Origin: Chungangia koreensis
GTDB taxonomy: Bacteria > Bacillota > Bacilli > Bacillales_A > Planococcaceae
NCBI RefSeq assembly: GCF_042651785.1
Contig: NZ_JBHSEC010000005.1
Location: forward strand, 124,001-188,000
DNA: 64,000 nucleotides
Direction: 5' to 3'
The position numbers and the translations under genes were made by a program. Below, one piece after another: positions 8,935 through 18,184 of the stretch; positions within the stretch are counted from its first letter, which is position 1, and the number at the start of each line of letters is the position of its first letter. The notes beneath the pieces are model-generated. The model was not told the DNA's origin. It saw only the letters and a list, made by a program, of their open reading frames with translations, and ran no database searches.

Positions 8935-9615
8935 ATGTATATTTCATATCATGGACATTCAGTAGTGAAAATAAAAACAGGTGAATATACCATTCTGATT
9001 GATCCGTTCATTTCTGGGAACGGCTTAACTGATTTGAAAGCTGAAGCGGAGAAGCCCGATGCAATTTTATTAACACATGGACATAACGACCATGTTGGAG
9101 ATACAGTCCAAATTGCGAAAGCGAATGACTCCATTGTTATTGCTCCCTTTGAATTGGCAAACTACTTAGAATGGCAGGGAGTAAATACGCATAGTATGCA
9201 TATCGGTGGATCATACCAATTCGATTTCGGGAAGGTTAAATTCACACAGGCATTTCATGGGTCCTCTTACGAAACCGAGGATCAGCAGATCATTTATACA
9301 GGAATGCCTTCGGGTATATTGTTCATGGCAGAAGGGAAAACAGTTTACCATGCAGGCGATACAGCTCTATTTGGGGATATGAAACTGATTGGGGAGCGGC
9401 ATCCGATTGATGTAGCGTTCTTGCCGATCGGTGATAATTTCACGATGGGACCTGAAGATGCAGCCTATGCAGTTGAACTTTTGAAACCGAAGACTGTAGT
9501 GCCAATCCATTACAATACATTCCCGCCTATTAAACAGGATCCACAAAATTTTGTCGATCTTGTAACCGGAGCAGATGTTAAGGTGTTATCTGCAGGAGAT
9601 GGTTTTGAACTATAA
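8935..9615 (+). CDS. ytkL: Metal-dependent hydrolase YtkL (UPF0173, metallo-beta-lactamase fold)
   Basis: A 226-aa metallo-beta-lactamase fold protein. The metal-binding motif THGHNDHVGD lies near residues 54-63, with further ligands in AFHGSSY and YHAGDTALFGDM. The start at 8935 is preferred over 8902 because AAAGGGG sits seven bases upstream and the protein then begins MYISYHGHSV, the usual N-terminus of the family. The substrate is unknown for this conserved family. It is followed by ytoI as in B. subtilis. Confidence 0.9.
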   Translation: MYISYHGHSVVKIKTGEYTILIDPFISGNGLTDLKAEAEKPDAILLTHGHNDHVGDTVQIAKANDSIVIAPFELANYLEWQGVNTHSMHIGGSYQFDFGKVKFTQAFHGSSYETEDQQIIYTGMPSGILFMAEGKTVYHAGDTALFGDMKLIGERHPIDVAFLPIGDNFTMGPEDAAYAVELLKPKTVVPIHYNTFPPIKQDPQNFVDLVTGADVKVLSAGDGFEL

Positions 9616-9722
9616 ACAGAACAGGAACCGGGAGGCTGTTGCTTCCCGGTCCTTCCATTCAACCATTTGACCATACATATGATAAGATTGCTGATAGAAT
9701 GAAAGCTGGAAAAGGTGAAGAC

Positions 9723-11030
9723 ATGGCAACGAAACATGAGCAAATACTGAATTACATAGAATCTTTGCCGGTCGGCGATAAAATATCGGTCAGACAGATC
9801 GCCAAAGAGATGAAGGTCAGTGAAGGTACCGCTTACCGTGCGATCAAAGAAGCGGAAAACCAACGCCTCGTTAATACGATAGAACGTGTAGGTACGATTC
9901 GCATTGAGAAAAAAAGGAAAGAAAATATTGAACGCCTAACCTTTGCTGAAGTCGTGAATATTGTGGAAGGCCAAGTATTAGGCGGTAGAGATGGATTGCA
10001 CAAGACACTAACGAAATTCGTCATCGGCGCCATGAAGCTTGAAGACATGATGCGATATACAGAAGCAGGCAGCCTGCTGATTGTAGGGAATCGTATGAAA
10101 GCTCATGAAACTGCTTTAAAGGCCGGCGCTGCCGTTCTGATCACGGGTGGATTTGATGCGACTGATGAAGTGAAAAAAATTGCGGATGAATATAAGTTGC
10201 CGCTCATCTCCACTAGCTATGATACGTTTACGGTCGCGACGATGATTAACCGAGCAATCTATGACCAATTGATCATGAAAGAAATTTTACTGATCGAGGA
10301 TATTGTTGTGCCTCTAATGGAAACAGTTTTCCTGCGGAATGGAGATACGGTCAGTGATTATCATGAGCAGAATAAACGGACGCGGCATGGCGGTTATCCG
10401 GTCGTCGATCAGCATCAAAAACTCGTTGGAATTGTAACTGCAAAAGACGTGATCGGACGTGGTGATAATGAATCGATTGAAAAGGTGATGACGCGTAATC
10501 CGATTTCCGTCAATCTGAAAACCAGTGTAGCTGCCGCTGGCCACAGAATGATTTGGGAAGGTATCGATTTAATGCCTGTCCTAAATGAAACCGGAACGCT
10601 TCAAGGAGTTATTAGCAGACAGGATGTGTTGAAAGCTCTCCAATTTGCCCAAAGGCAGCCTCACCATGGACAAACGATAGATGATATCGTCCGAACACAA
10701 ATGAGATTCTTTGATGGAGGAGAACCATTTGTTGAGTTTACGGTGGTTCCTCAAGTGACCAATCAATTCGGTTCAATTTCAAATGGTGCTTTAACAACAT
10801 TACTAACCGAAGCTGGCAGCTATGCCTTGAAAAATAATAAGCGCGGTGAAAGTTCACCTGAAAACATAATGATTTATTTCATCAAGCCGGTCCAGCTTGG
10901 AAGTGTCTTAACGGTTAAGCCGAGAGTGCTCGATATGACCCGTCGATTTGTCAAAATGGACTTTGAAGTGTTCCATGAGTCTGCCATGATCGGGAAGGCA
11001 ATGATTTCATTCCAGCTATTTGACCGATAA
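9723..11030 (+). CDS. ytoI: YtoI: HTH-DRTGG-CBS-hotdog regulatory protein
   Basis: A 435-aa multidomain protein. A helix-turn-helix segment (ISVRQIAKEMKVSEGTAYRA, about 20-39) comes first. A DRTGG domain follows (about 75-185). A tandem CBS pair (about 190-305) is expected to bind an adenine nucleotide. A C-terminal hotdog domain covers about 330-430. The start at 9723 has AAAGGTGAAG upstream; the longer frame to 9639 lacks an RBS. The architecture suggests a nucleotide-sensing regulator, but the targets and ligand are not known. It is conserved next to ytpI and nrnA. Confidence 0.88.
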   Translation: MATKHEQILNYIESLPVGDKISVRQIAKEMKVSEGTAYRAIKEAENQRLVNTIERVGTIRIEKKRKENIERLTFAEVVNIVEGQVLGGRDGLHKTLTKFVIGAMKLEDMMRYTEAGSLLIVGNRMKAHETALKAGAAVLITGGFDATDEVKKIADEYKLPLISTSYDTFTVATMINRAIYDQLIMKEILLIEDIVVPLMETVFLRNGDTVSDYHEQNKRTRHGGYPVVDQHQKLVGIVTAKDVIGRGDNESIEKVMTRNPISVNLKTSVAAAGHRMIWEGIDLMPVLNETGTLQGVISRQDVLKALQFAQRQPHHGQTIDDIVRTQMRFFDGGEPFVEFTVVPQVTNQFGSISNGALTTLLTEAGSYALKNNKRGESSPENIMIYFIKPVQLGSVLTVKPRVLDMTRRFVKMDFEVFHESAMIGKAMISFQLFDR

Positions 11031-11081
11031 TAGAGCACAAATTGAATCGGATCCGTCGTTCAAAACCTATATTCCCAAAAA

Positions 11082-11110
11082 AGAACCTGATGCAGGAAGC
11101 ATCAGGTTCT
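11082..11110. terminator. Bidirectional hairpin between ytoI and ytpI
   Basis: AGAACCTGATGC / GCATCAGGTTCT form a perfect 12-bp stem with a 5-nt loop between convergent genes, preceded by an A-run that would serve the minus strand. Confidence 0.75.
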
Positions 11111-11124
11111 GGTTTCAAAATAAT

Positions 11125-11430
11125 TCATTTATTAAGTTCGCGTTCTTCTTCAAGGAATTGGTGGTAATGCTTTGAAGCTTTAAAGTTATAAATGGCTAAC
11201 GCCCCACCTAACAGTATGAATAGAGCGGCAACGATGTAGGTGACAGTCGATTGGAAAAGCAATAGTTGATTTAACCCAAACGATGCCACTAACACGCCTA
11301 AAGACGACGAGGCTAAACTTTTGTACCAATTTCTTTGGATCGGTAAATTCGAACGGAACTGTTTTGTTTTATAATAGAGATAGAATACAATTGAAACTAT
11401 GATTAAGAATACAAAGATAAAATTTAACAT
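11125..11430 (-). CDS. ytpI: YtpI-family small membrane protein
   Basis: A 101-aa protein with three hydrophobic segments (about 2-20, 44-62 and 67-85) and a charged, Glu-rich C-terminal tail. It matches the size, topology and neighbourhood (ytoI, nrnA) of B. subtilis YtpI, whose function is unknown. The RBS TTGGAGG is eight bases from ATG. It is transcribed away from nrnA. Confidence 0.85.
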   Translation of the reverse strand: MLNFIFVFLIIVSIVFYLYYKTKQFRSNLPIQRNWYKSLASSSLGVLVASFGLNQLLLFQSTVTYIVAALFILLGGALAIYNFKASKHYHQFLEEERELNK

Positions 11431-11527
11431 GGTGAACCTCCAAAGCTAATTCATCAGACATTTACAATTGTATCGAACATGATGGTGAAATGCGAACGGA
11501 ATTCACGGAATGACGGAGGAAAATCGG

Positions 11528-12469
11528 ATGAAACGTCAAATCATCGACATAATTTCACAGTTTGATACGATTATAATACATAGGCATGTAAGGCCAGACC
11601 CGGATGCATATGGGTCCCAGATTGCTCTTAAAAAGCTTCTTGAAAAAAACTACCCGCAAAAGAAGGTTTTTGCTGTCGGGAGTCACGACGTAAATTTGTC
11701 TTATTTGGCTTTCCCTGATCAAATCGATGATGGCGTATATAAGGGCGCCTTAGTAATCGTAACTGATACTGCAAACACGGAGCGGATTGATGATGAGCGT
11801 TACATGAATGGCGCAAAATTAATTAAAATTGACCATCATCCGGATGATGACAAGTATGGGGATATTCGTTGGGTAGATACATCTGCAAGCTCTACCAGTG
11901 AAATGATTTACGAATTATTTGAAGTCGGTAAGGAAACGGAAAGATGGCTACTTCCTGACGAAGCAGCTCGTCTGCTCTTTGCTGGTATCGTCGGTGATAC
12001 AGGCCGCTTCCTCTTTTCAAGTACATCCATTCGAACTTTTGAAGCGGCAGGGGATCTGATCCGCTACCAATTTGATCGTTCTGAATTGTTCAAGGGTATG
12101 TATGAGATGCCAAGAAATATTCTTCATTTACTGGGCTATGTTTTTCAACAGTTTGAGATGGATGAAAACGGCGCAGCCCAAATTAGGCTTCATAAAGAAA
12201 TCTTAAAAGAATATGACGCAACTTCCGAGCAAGCTTCACTATTGGTAGGTTCGCTTGGTGAAGTGAAAGGTATTAAAGCATGGGTAGTGTTCATCGAAGA
12301 GGATGACCAAATCCGCGTACGATTGAGATCGAAAGGTCCCGTTATTAATGGGATTGCAAAAGAATTCGGTGGAGGTGGCCATCCATTGGCTGCTGGTGCT
12401 TCTGCCGAAAGTTGGGAAGAAGCCGATTTGGTAGTGAAAAGAATTAAAGAGGTTTGCCAAAACAAATAA
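11528..12469 (+). CDS. nrnA: Bifunctional oligoribonuclease / pAp phosphatase NrnA
   Basis: DHH-DHHA1 phosphoesterase that degrades 2-5-nt RNA oligomers and dephosphorylates 3'-phosphoadenosine 5'-phosphate. The metal-binding motifs are present: RPDPDAYGSQ, VTDTANTERID, the DHH triad in KIDHHPDDD, and GDTGRFLF. The C-terminal DHHA1 nucleic-acid motif GGGGHPLAAGA is also there. The start at 11528 follows GGAGGAAAATCGG and gives 313 aa, the length of B. subtilis NrnA. The upstream ATG at 11510 overlaps the RBS and is not used. The dnaE start lies 24 bp downstream. Confidence 0.96.
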   Translation: MKRQIIDIISQFDTIIIHRHVRPDPDAYGSQIALKKLLEKNYPQKKVFAVGSHDVNLSYLAFPDQIDDGVYKGALVIVTDTANTERIDDERYMNGAKLIKIDHHPDDDKYGDIRWVDTSASSTSEMIYELFEVGKETERWLLPDEAARLLFAGIVGDTGRFLFSSTSIRTFEAAGDLIRYQFDRSELFKGMYEMPRNILHLLGYVFQQFEMDENGAAQIRLHKEILKEYDATSEQASLLVGSLGEVKGIKAWVVFIEEDDQIRVRLRSKGPVINGIAKEFGGGGHPLAAGASAESWEEADLVVKRIKEVCQNK

Positions 12470-12492
12470 TTTATTGAAAGGTGGGGTGTTCA

Positions 12493-15400
12493 ATGGCAAC
12501 GGTTTATCCTCAAATTGTCACTTCGTCGGATTTGTTGAAGTCTTTGATCCGGTTAGAAGAACTCATCCCATTCCTCAAAAAACAGAATGCCAAATCGGCA
12601 GCCATCGTCAATTCTAAATTGTACGGTGTGCTGCCTTTTTGGCAACTCTTGAAAAATGAAAATATCCATCCGGTAATCGGCCTTTCTGTAAAGGTGGATT
12701 TTAGTGAAGATCAACAATTGCCGGTAGTTCTTTATGCAGAAACGGACGAAGGCTATCGGAACTTAATGAAAATCAGTAGTGCAATCAGTGTGAAAAATAC
12801 GCAGGTATTGCCTCTGAAATGGTTAAAAGGATACCAACAGGGTTTACTAATGCTTATTCCAGCAACAGATCATGAATGGCAGGGTAACTTTGCTGAAGAG
12901 GCGATCGAAATAGGGAAGTCTATTTTTTCTCCTGAACGTTTGTATTTCGGTGTATCTCGACCTCTTGGTCAGCGATCAGATCGTGAAGAATGGGTGCTTA
13001 AACAGAGCGATGCACATGGTGTGAAAGTTACTGCGATGCATTTTTCGCATTATCTGGTTGAATCGGATGCTTTTGCTTATACAGCTGCCCTTGCAATCAG
13101 AACCGGTCGAACTTTGGCTGAAATCGGTCCGTCACAATTCGATGACGGGTTGAGCTTTATACCTAGCAAGGAAGAGTGGGAAGATTGGTATTCGGATCAT
13201 AGTGAGTGGCTTATGAACACTGAGAAAATGTTGCTTTCTTGTAAAGTGAACCCGCTTGGTGAAGAACGGCATATGCCTAAATTTCCACTACCCACTGGTC
13301 AAAGTGCTACTGATGAGTTGCAAAGGTTGTGTATGGAAGGCTTGTCAGAAAGAGTTCCACATGCCAATAAAGATTACGCAGATCGGTTAATGTATGAACT
13401 GAAAATCATCGCTCAAATGGGTTACTCTGACTACTTCTTGATAGTATCTGATTTTATGAAATATGCCCGAAGAAAGGGAATATTGACAGGTCCAGGACGT
13501 GGATCTTCAGCCAGTTCCCTTGTCGCCTACACACTTTACATTACGGATGTCGATCCTTTGAAATATAACTTGTTATTTGAACGGTTCCTAAATCCGGAGC
13601 GAGTTACAATGCCGGATATTGATATAGATTTTGCAGATGACCGGAGACATGAAGTCATTCACTACGTTGCTGAAAAATATGGTCAGCATCATACTGCGCA
13701 AATCATCACGTTTGGAACGTTATCTGCTAAAGCGGCAGCTAGGGATTCGGGAAGAATCTTCGGCTTTGAAAGCAAAGATTTAGAACAAATCTCTAAAATG
13801 ATTCCCAATAGGCAAAGCATCACATTGAAAGAAGCTTATGAAGAATCGGATGTACTGAAAAAGTGGATTAGCGAGACGGAAGTCCGTAAAAAGTGGTTTA
13901 CAACTGCTTTAAGCTTGGAAGGACTACCGAGGCATGCTTCTACACATGCTGCGGGGGTTGTATTATCTCCGATGCCTTTAGTGGAAGTAGTGCCAGTAGA
14001 GGCCGGAAGTGAAGATTTGTACCTCACTCAGTGGCCGATGCAGGAAGTAGAGGCTGCAGGCTTACTGAAGATGGACTTCTTAGGATTACGTAATTTAACC
14101 ATTCTTGAGGATATCCGAAAGCTTATTTATAACGAATCGAATCATTGGATTGACTTTGAAAAAATTCCATTGAATGATTCGAGAACGTTTGATTTGTTGA
14201 AATCAGGAGACACATCTGGTGTGTTTCAGCTTGAATCTGATGGCATGAGGAACACTTTACGTCAAATTCGTCCAACCCGCTTTGAAGATATCGTCGCTAT
14301 TAATGCTCTCTACAGACCGGGACCAATGGATTTCATCCCTGTATATGCGAGAAGAAAGCATGGGGAAGAAGAGGTTATTTACGCCCATCCGGATTTGAAA
14401 CCGATCTTAGAAGAAACTTATGGGGTTATTGTCTATCAGGAACAAATTATGCAGATTGCTTCCCGGATGGCAGGATTCAGCATGGGAGAGGCAGACCTCC
14501 TTAGAAGAGCAGTCAGTAAAAAGAAGCGGGAGATTTTAGATCAGGAGCGTACACATTTCGTAACGAATTCCTTGAAAAAAGGGTATAGCCAAAAAACTAC
14601 TCAAGAAGTTTACGATTTGATCGTTCGCTTTGCAGACTATGGATTTCCGAAAAGCCATGCTGCAGCATATAGCTTGATTTCCTATTATATGGCGTATTTA
14701 AAGGCAAACTTTCCATCACATTTCTACTCTGCGCTTTTAACAAATGCCATAGGAAATCCCGATAAGCTGGCAAAACTGCTTATGGAGGCTAAGGAAAAGA
14801 AGATTGCTGTACTCCGGCCTTCCATCTTGAAAAGTCATTCGAATTTTACTGTCGAGAATGGTGCTGTCCGATTTGGCTTGAGTGCTATAAAGGGAGTATC
14901 CAACCAATTTTTACGGAAGCTTTTTGAAGTACGCAAGGCGAAAGGGAATGTTTGGCATGATATTTTCGAATTAGCGGTCGATTTATCAGCTGAAAATTTC
15001 ACTCGTAAATCTCTTGAGCCACTTATAAAAGCAGGTGCATTAGACGATTTTCATGACAATCGTGCAGCCCTCTTGGCTACATTGGATGCAGCCATTATGC
15101 ATGCAGAGCTGGTTAGGCCAACAAATAGCCCAGACCTGTTTTCAGGTGAGTCCTTTTCATTCGGCAAGCCGAAATACACGGAAACAGAGCCGATTCCTCA
15201 TATGTCAAAGTTGCAATTTGAACGGGAAGTATTAGGTTTTTATCTATCGGATCATCCTGCAGTATACATTAAGCGTAGGCTTGGGAATGATGCTGTAAAT
15301 CTTGCAGACGTCAGTTTGAAGAAAAATAGTGAGTATATTACGGTTGCTGGACTAATCACGGAGATTAAGAGGATCCGGACAAAAAAAGGTGAATCCATGG

Positions 15401-15570
15401 CGTTTGTCACTCTCCAGGACGAGACGGGCACACTTTCATGTACATTTTTCCCTAAAGAATTTGCCGCGATGAATATACACTTGAAGGAATGGAAAACAGC
15501 AGCATTGTCGGGTTCTGTTGAGTGGAGGAACGGGAATCCACAATTAATTGTTAAAAAGATCAGGAGTTAG
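12493..15570 (+). CDS. dnaE: DNA polymerase III alpha subunit, DnaE (short form)
   Basis: The second replicative polymerase of Firmicutes (DnaE3 class), which extends RNA primers before handing over to PolC. The catalytic Asp pair is in PDIDIDFADDRR (about residues 374-385) and the third Asp in KMDFLGLRNLT (about 526). The tandem HhH and OB-fold regions follow (OB about 940-1020). Start 12493 follows AAAGGTGGGG. Two oddities: the N-terminal PHP domain lacks the usual H-x-H metal motif (YPQIVTSSDLL), and the protein ends just after the OB fold at 1025 aa, roughly 90 residues short of B. subtilis DnaE (about 1115). No frameshifted remainder is seen downstream, so this looks like a natural short form. 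Confidence 0.95.
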   Translation: MATVYPQIVTSSDLLKSLIRLEELIPFLKKQNAKSAAIVNSKLYGVLPFWQLLKNENIHPVIGLSVKVDFSEDQQLPVVLYAETDEGYRNLMKISSAISVKNTQVLPLKWLKGYQQGLLMLIPATDHEWQGNFAEEAIEIGKSIFSPERLYFGVSRPLGQRSDREEWVLKQSDAHGVKVTAMHFSHYLVESDAFAYTAALAIRTGRTLAEIGPSQFDDGLSFIPSKEEWEDWYSDHSEWLMNTEKMLLSCKVNPLGEERHMPKFPLPTGQSATDELQRLCMEGLSERVPHANKDYADRLMYELKIIAQMGYSDYFLIVSDFMKYARRKGILTGPGRGSSASSLVAYTLYITDVDPLKYNLLFERFLNPERVTMPDIDIDFADDRRHEVIHYVAEKYGQHHTAQIITFGTLSAKAAARDSGRIFGFESKDLEQISKMIPNRQSITLKEAYEESDVLKKWISETEVRKKWFTTALSLEGLPRHASTHAAGVVLSPMPLVEVVPVEAGSEDLYLTQWPMQEVEAAGLLKMDFLGLRNLTILEDIRKLIYNESNHWIDFEKIPLNDSRTFDLLKSGDTSGVFQLESDGMRNTLRQIRPTRFEDIVAINALYRPGPMDFIPVYARRKHGEEEVIYAHPDLKPILEETYGVIVYQEQIMQIASRMAGFSMGEADLLRRAVSKKKREILDQERTHFVTNSLKKGYSQKTTQEVYDLIVRFADYGFPKSHAAAYSLISYYMAYLKANFPSHFYSALLTNAIGNPDKLAKLLMEAKEKKIAVLRPSILKSHSNFTVENGAVRFGLSAIKGVSNQFLRKLFEVRKAKGNVWHDIFELAVDLSAENFTRKSLEPLIKAGALDDFHDNRAALLATLDAAIMHAELVRPTNSPDLFSGESFSFGKPKYTETEPIPHMSKLQFEREVLGFYLSDHPAVYIKRRLGNDAVNLADVSLKKNSEYITVAGLITEIKRIRTKKGESMAFVTLQDETGTLSCTFFPKEFAAMNIHLKEWKTAALSGSVEWRNGNPQLIVKKIRS

Positions 15571-15601
15571 ATGGTCACCGAATAATAGACCTTTCTACAA
15601 A

Positions 15602-15627
15602 AACTGTGCTTTTTCAGCACAGTTTTT
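15602..15627 (+). terminator. Terminator after dnaE
   Basis: ACTGTGCT / AGCACAGT stem with a T/C loop, then six T. It separates dnaE from the regulator-accDA unit. Confidence 0.85.
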
Positions 15628-15629
15628 TC

Positions 15630-15658
15630 TTTACGCATTTATATGTTTCTTGTATGCT
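15630..15658 (+). promoter_or_regulatory. Predicted sigma-A promoter of the regulator-accD-accA unit
   Basis: TTTACG (15630-15635), a 17-bp spacer, and TATGCT (15653-15658). The start of transcription would fall near 15665, directly at the operator-like palindrome. Confidence 0.6.
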
Positions 15659-15666
15659 AATGAATG

Positions 15667-15681
15667 AGTGGTCTGACCACT
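15667..15681. promoter_or_regulatory. FadR/GntR-type operator palindrome
   Basis: AGTGGTCTGACCACT is a perfect inverted repeat with a one-base centre. It contains TGGT-N3-ACCA, the core bound by many FadR-subfamily GntR regulators. It sits at the predicted transcription start and 11 bp before the regulator ATG, so negative autoregulation of the gntR-accDA unit is likely. The assignment to this regulator is inference. Confidence 0.7.
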
Positions 15682-15692
15682 GAACGAAAAAA

Positions 15693-16364
15693 ATGGGATA
15701 TAGGACGTTGAAAACGGTGCAAAAACCATCAACTAAAATGTATTTAGAAATCGTAAATGAATTAAGGACGCTCTTTAAAGAAGAAAATTTAAAGCACGGC
15801 GATAAAATACCATCCGAACGTGTTTTAACGGAGCGCTTGAATGTTGGCCGATCAACGATTCGGGAAGCCCTCCGCAGCTTAGAATTGCTTGGCTTGATTG
15901 AAACCCGAAGAGGTGAAGGGACATTTTTAAGTGATTTTAGCAGGCACCAGCTTGTTGAGGTGTTAGCTGCATTTGTCCTTCAAGGCGAACAATCATTTTC
16001 CGATGTACACTTTACAAGGCAAACCCTTGAGAAAGAAGCAATCAGATTAGTAGCTAAATCTGAAATTCAACGAAGTCTACCTGTTTGGGAAAGCTTGCAA
16101 AAAATACTTCAAAATGAAGGTTCCATTAATCGGGAAGATCTTATAAGAGAGATACTGGTTGCTACTGGAAACCGGTTATCCTTTAAAATATGGTTCCTTC
16201 TCAAACAATATGGCGGAGAGCCGTTTGCCGGCCATTCTGGACCGGAAGAAAAGCAATCCTTACTATCTATGATCGAGAATATACGCTCCGGTCAGGAAAA
16301 CGAGGCGATCCATGCTTTTAATAGCTGGATTGGCCTTTTGTCCAAAGGGGGAAATGTTAAATGA
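15693..16364 (+). CDS. FadR-subfamily GntR transcriptional regulator
   Basis: A 223-aa DNA-binding protein with an N-terminal winged helix (about 12-78, including the recognition part ERLNVGRSTIREALRSLELL) and an all-helical FCD-like C-terminal ligand domain. The FCD part is short and lacks an obvious His triad, so its effector may differ from that of metal-binding FCD proteins. The gene overlaps accD by four bases (ATGA), implying translational coupling and a role in controlling acetyl-CoA carboxylase. A palindromic operator lies just upstream. The ATG has a weak RBS, so an alternative nearby start is possible. In B. subtilis the position after dnaE holds malic enzyme ytsJ, absent here. Confidence 0.88.
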   Translation: MGYRTLKTVQKPSTKMYLEIVNELRTLFKEENLKHGDKIPSERVLTERLNVGRSTIREALRSLELLGLIETRRGEGTFLSDFSRHQLVEVLAAFVLQGEQSFSDVHFTRQTLEKEAIRLVAKSEIQRSLPVWESLQKILQNEGSINREDLIREILVATGNRLSFKIWFLLKQYGGEPFAGHSGPEEKQSLLSMIENIRSGQENEAIHAFNSWIGLLSKGGNVK

Positions 16365-17212
16365 GTTTAAAAGAATTATTTAATCGAAATAAAAGGTATC
16401 CAATACCGTCCGAGGAAGCGAAAAATGTTCCGGAAGGAATCATGACGAAATGTCCTGAATGTCGGAAAATCATTTTAACGAAAGAATTGATGAAAAACTA
16501 CAAAGTCTGCCCGAACTGTGACCATCATTTGAAAATGACTGCACAGGAGCGTATTAATTGTCTAATGGATGAAGGTACGTTCGTATCCATGGATGACCAC
16601 TTGCAGACAAGCAATCCGCTTGGTTTTCCAAGTTACACTGAAAAAGTGAAAAATGATGCTAAAAAAACTGGTCTGAACGAAGCGGTTTTAACAGGCATTG
16701 GGGAAATTTCCGGGATGAAGGTATCTGTAGCAATTATGGATTCCCACTTCCGCATGGGTTCCATGGGATCTGTAGTAGGAGAAAAAATCACACGGGCAAT
16801 TGAGGAAGCCACTAAGCTTGGGATTCCATTCATCATCTTTACTGCAAGTGGCGGGGCCCGTATGCAAGAAGGGGTTCTTTCCCTCATGCAAATGGCTAAG
16901 ACAAGCGTTGCATTGAGACGACTCAGTGAAAAAGGGTTATTATTTGTATCAGTTTTGACCCATCCTACAACAGGTGGGGTTTCCGCAAGTTTTGCATCAG
17001 TAGGAGATATCAATCTCGCTGAACCGAAAGCGCTAATTGGTTTTGCCGGAAGAAGGGTCATTGAACAGACAGTACGTGAAAAGCTACCTGAAGACTTCCA
17101 AACTGCTGAATTTCTATTAAATCATGGTCAGTTGGATGCAGTGGTCCATCGGGCTAAGATGAAAGAGACCTTAACAACTATTGTCAAATTGCATACGAAA
17201 GGGGCGATGTGA
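16361..17212 (+). CDS. accD: Acetyl-CoA carboxylase carboxyltransferase subunit beta
   Basis: Transfers the carboxyl group from biotin-BCCP to acetyl-CoA with AccA, making malonyl-CoA for fatty-acid synthesis. The 283-aa protein has the N-terminal four-cysteine zinc ribbon (CPEC at about 27-30 and CPNC at about 46-49). The crotonase-fold carboxyltransferase core has the GGARMQEG oxyanion-hole loop. Its start overlaps the upstream regulator stop, and accA begins one base after its TGA, so the three genes form one coupled unit. Confidence 0.97.
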   Translation: MSLKELFNRNKRYPIPSEEAKNVPEGIMTKCPECRKIILTKELMKNYKVCPNCDHHLKMTAQERINCLMDEGTFVSMDDHLQTSNPLGFPSYTEKVKNDAKKTGLNEAVLTGIGEISGMKVSVAIMDSHFRMGSMGSVVGEKITRAIEEATKLGIPFIIFTASGGARMQEGVLSLMQMAKTSVALRRLSEKGLLFVSVLTHPTTGGVSASFASVGDINLAEPKALIGFAGRRVIEQTVREKLPEDFQTAEFLLNHGQLDAVVHRAKMKETLTTIVKLHTKGAM

Positions 17213-17213
17213 A

Positions 17214-18167
17214 ATGGTAAAAGCATTACCGTTCGAAGAGCCCGTCATTCAACTACGTGAAAAGATTCAAGAGCTCAAGGAAATCACATCAAATGCAGAT
17301 GTAGATCTTACGAAAGAAATAGATCATCTTGAGGGCCGTCTTAAACAGTTGGAACGTGAAGTTTACGAGAATATGAGCCCGTGGGATCGGGTGCAAGTGG
17401 CACGACATCCAGAACGTCCGACGACATTGGATTATATAAATGAACTTTTCGATGACTTTCTGCAATTACACGGTGATCGGAATTTTGGAGATGACGAAGC
17501 GATTGTAGGTGGAATTGCTTCCTTCCAATCTCAGCCTATCACGATTATTGGACATCAAAGAGGTAAAGATACAAAAGAGAATATCCGCCGGAATTTCGGA
17601 ATGCCTCATCCAGAGGGATATCGAAAAGCTTTGCGTCTTATGAAACAGGCAGAAAAGTTTGGGCGGCCAATTATTTGCTTTATAGATACAAAAGGAGCAT
17701 ATCCGGGTAAAGCAGCTGAAGAACGCGGACAAAGTGAAGCGATTGCTCGGAATTTAGTTGAAATGTCCGGAATCACGGTACCAATTATCAGTGTCGTAAT
17801 TGGTGAAGGTGGAAGCGGTGGTGCTCTTGCCCTTGGAGTGGCAAACCACATTCATATGCTGGAGAACTCTACCTATTCGGTTATTTCTCCTGAAGGTGCC
17901 GCCTCGATTCTTTGGAAAGATGCCTCGTTGGCTAAGGAAGCTGCTGAAGCCATGAGGATTACAGCTCCAGATTTGAAAGAAATGGGCATTATCGATGAGA
18001 TTATACCTGAAATACAAGGCGGTGCTCATCGAGATTTGAAGAAGCAAGCTGAGTATATGGCAACAACACTAAAGCGTTCTCTTGAAGAATTATGTACAAT
18101 GTCAAAAGAGGCAATCGTAGATCAGCGGTATGAAAAATTCCGGGCGATCGGTGAATATAAGGAATAG
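17214..18167 (+). CDS. accA: Acetyl-CoA carboxylase carboxyltransferase subunit alpha
   Basis: Partner of AccD in the carboxyltransferase half-reaction. The 317-aa protein has an N-terminal coiled-coil helix region (about 10-60), then the core with PWDRVQVARHPERPT, GHQRGKDTKENI, DTKGAYPGKAAEERGQ and the GEGGSGGALALG loop. The start at 17214 is used because AAAGGGGCGATG overlaps the accD end at the right spacing. A 165-bp gap with a nested inverted-repeat element separates it from pfkA. Confidence 0.97.
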   Translation: MVKALPFEEPVIQLREKIQELKEITSNADVDLTKEIDHLEGRLKQLEREVYENMSPWDRVQVARHPERPTTLDYINELFDDFLQLHGDRNFGDDEAIVGGIASFQSQPITIIGHQRGKDTKENIRRNFGMPHPEGYRKALRLMKQAEKFGRPIICFIDTKGAYPGKAAEERGQSEAIARNLVEMSGITVPIISVVIGEGGSGGALALGVANHIHMLENSTYSVISPEGAASILWKDASLAKEAAEAMRITAPDLKEMGIIDEIIPEIQGGAHRDLKKQAEYMATTLKRSLEELCTMSKEAIVDQRYEKFRAIGEYKE

Positions 18168-18184
18168 CATACCAGTGATTTTAC

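Noticed and set aside
12481..15640. Frameshift or broken dnaE
   Set aside because: The frame is open from a good RBS to the OB fold, polymerase motifs are intact, and no continuation of a longer DnaE C-terminus is seen in any frame before the terminator at 15602.
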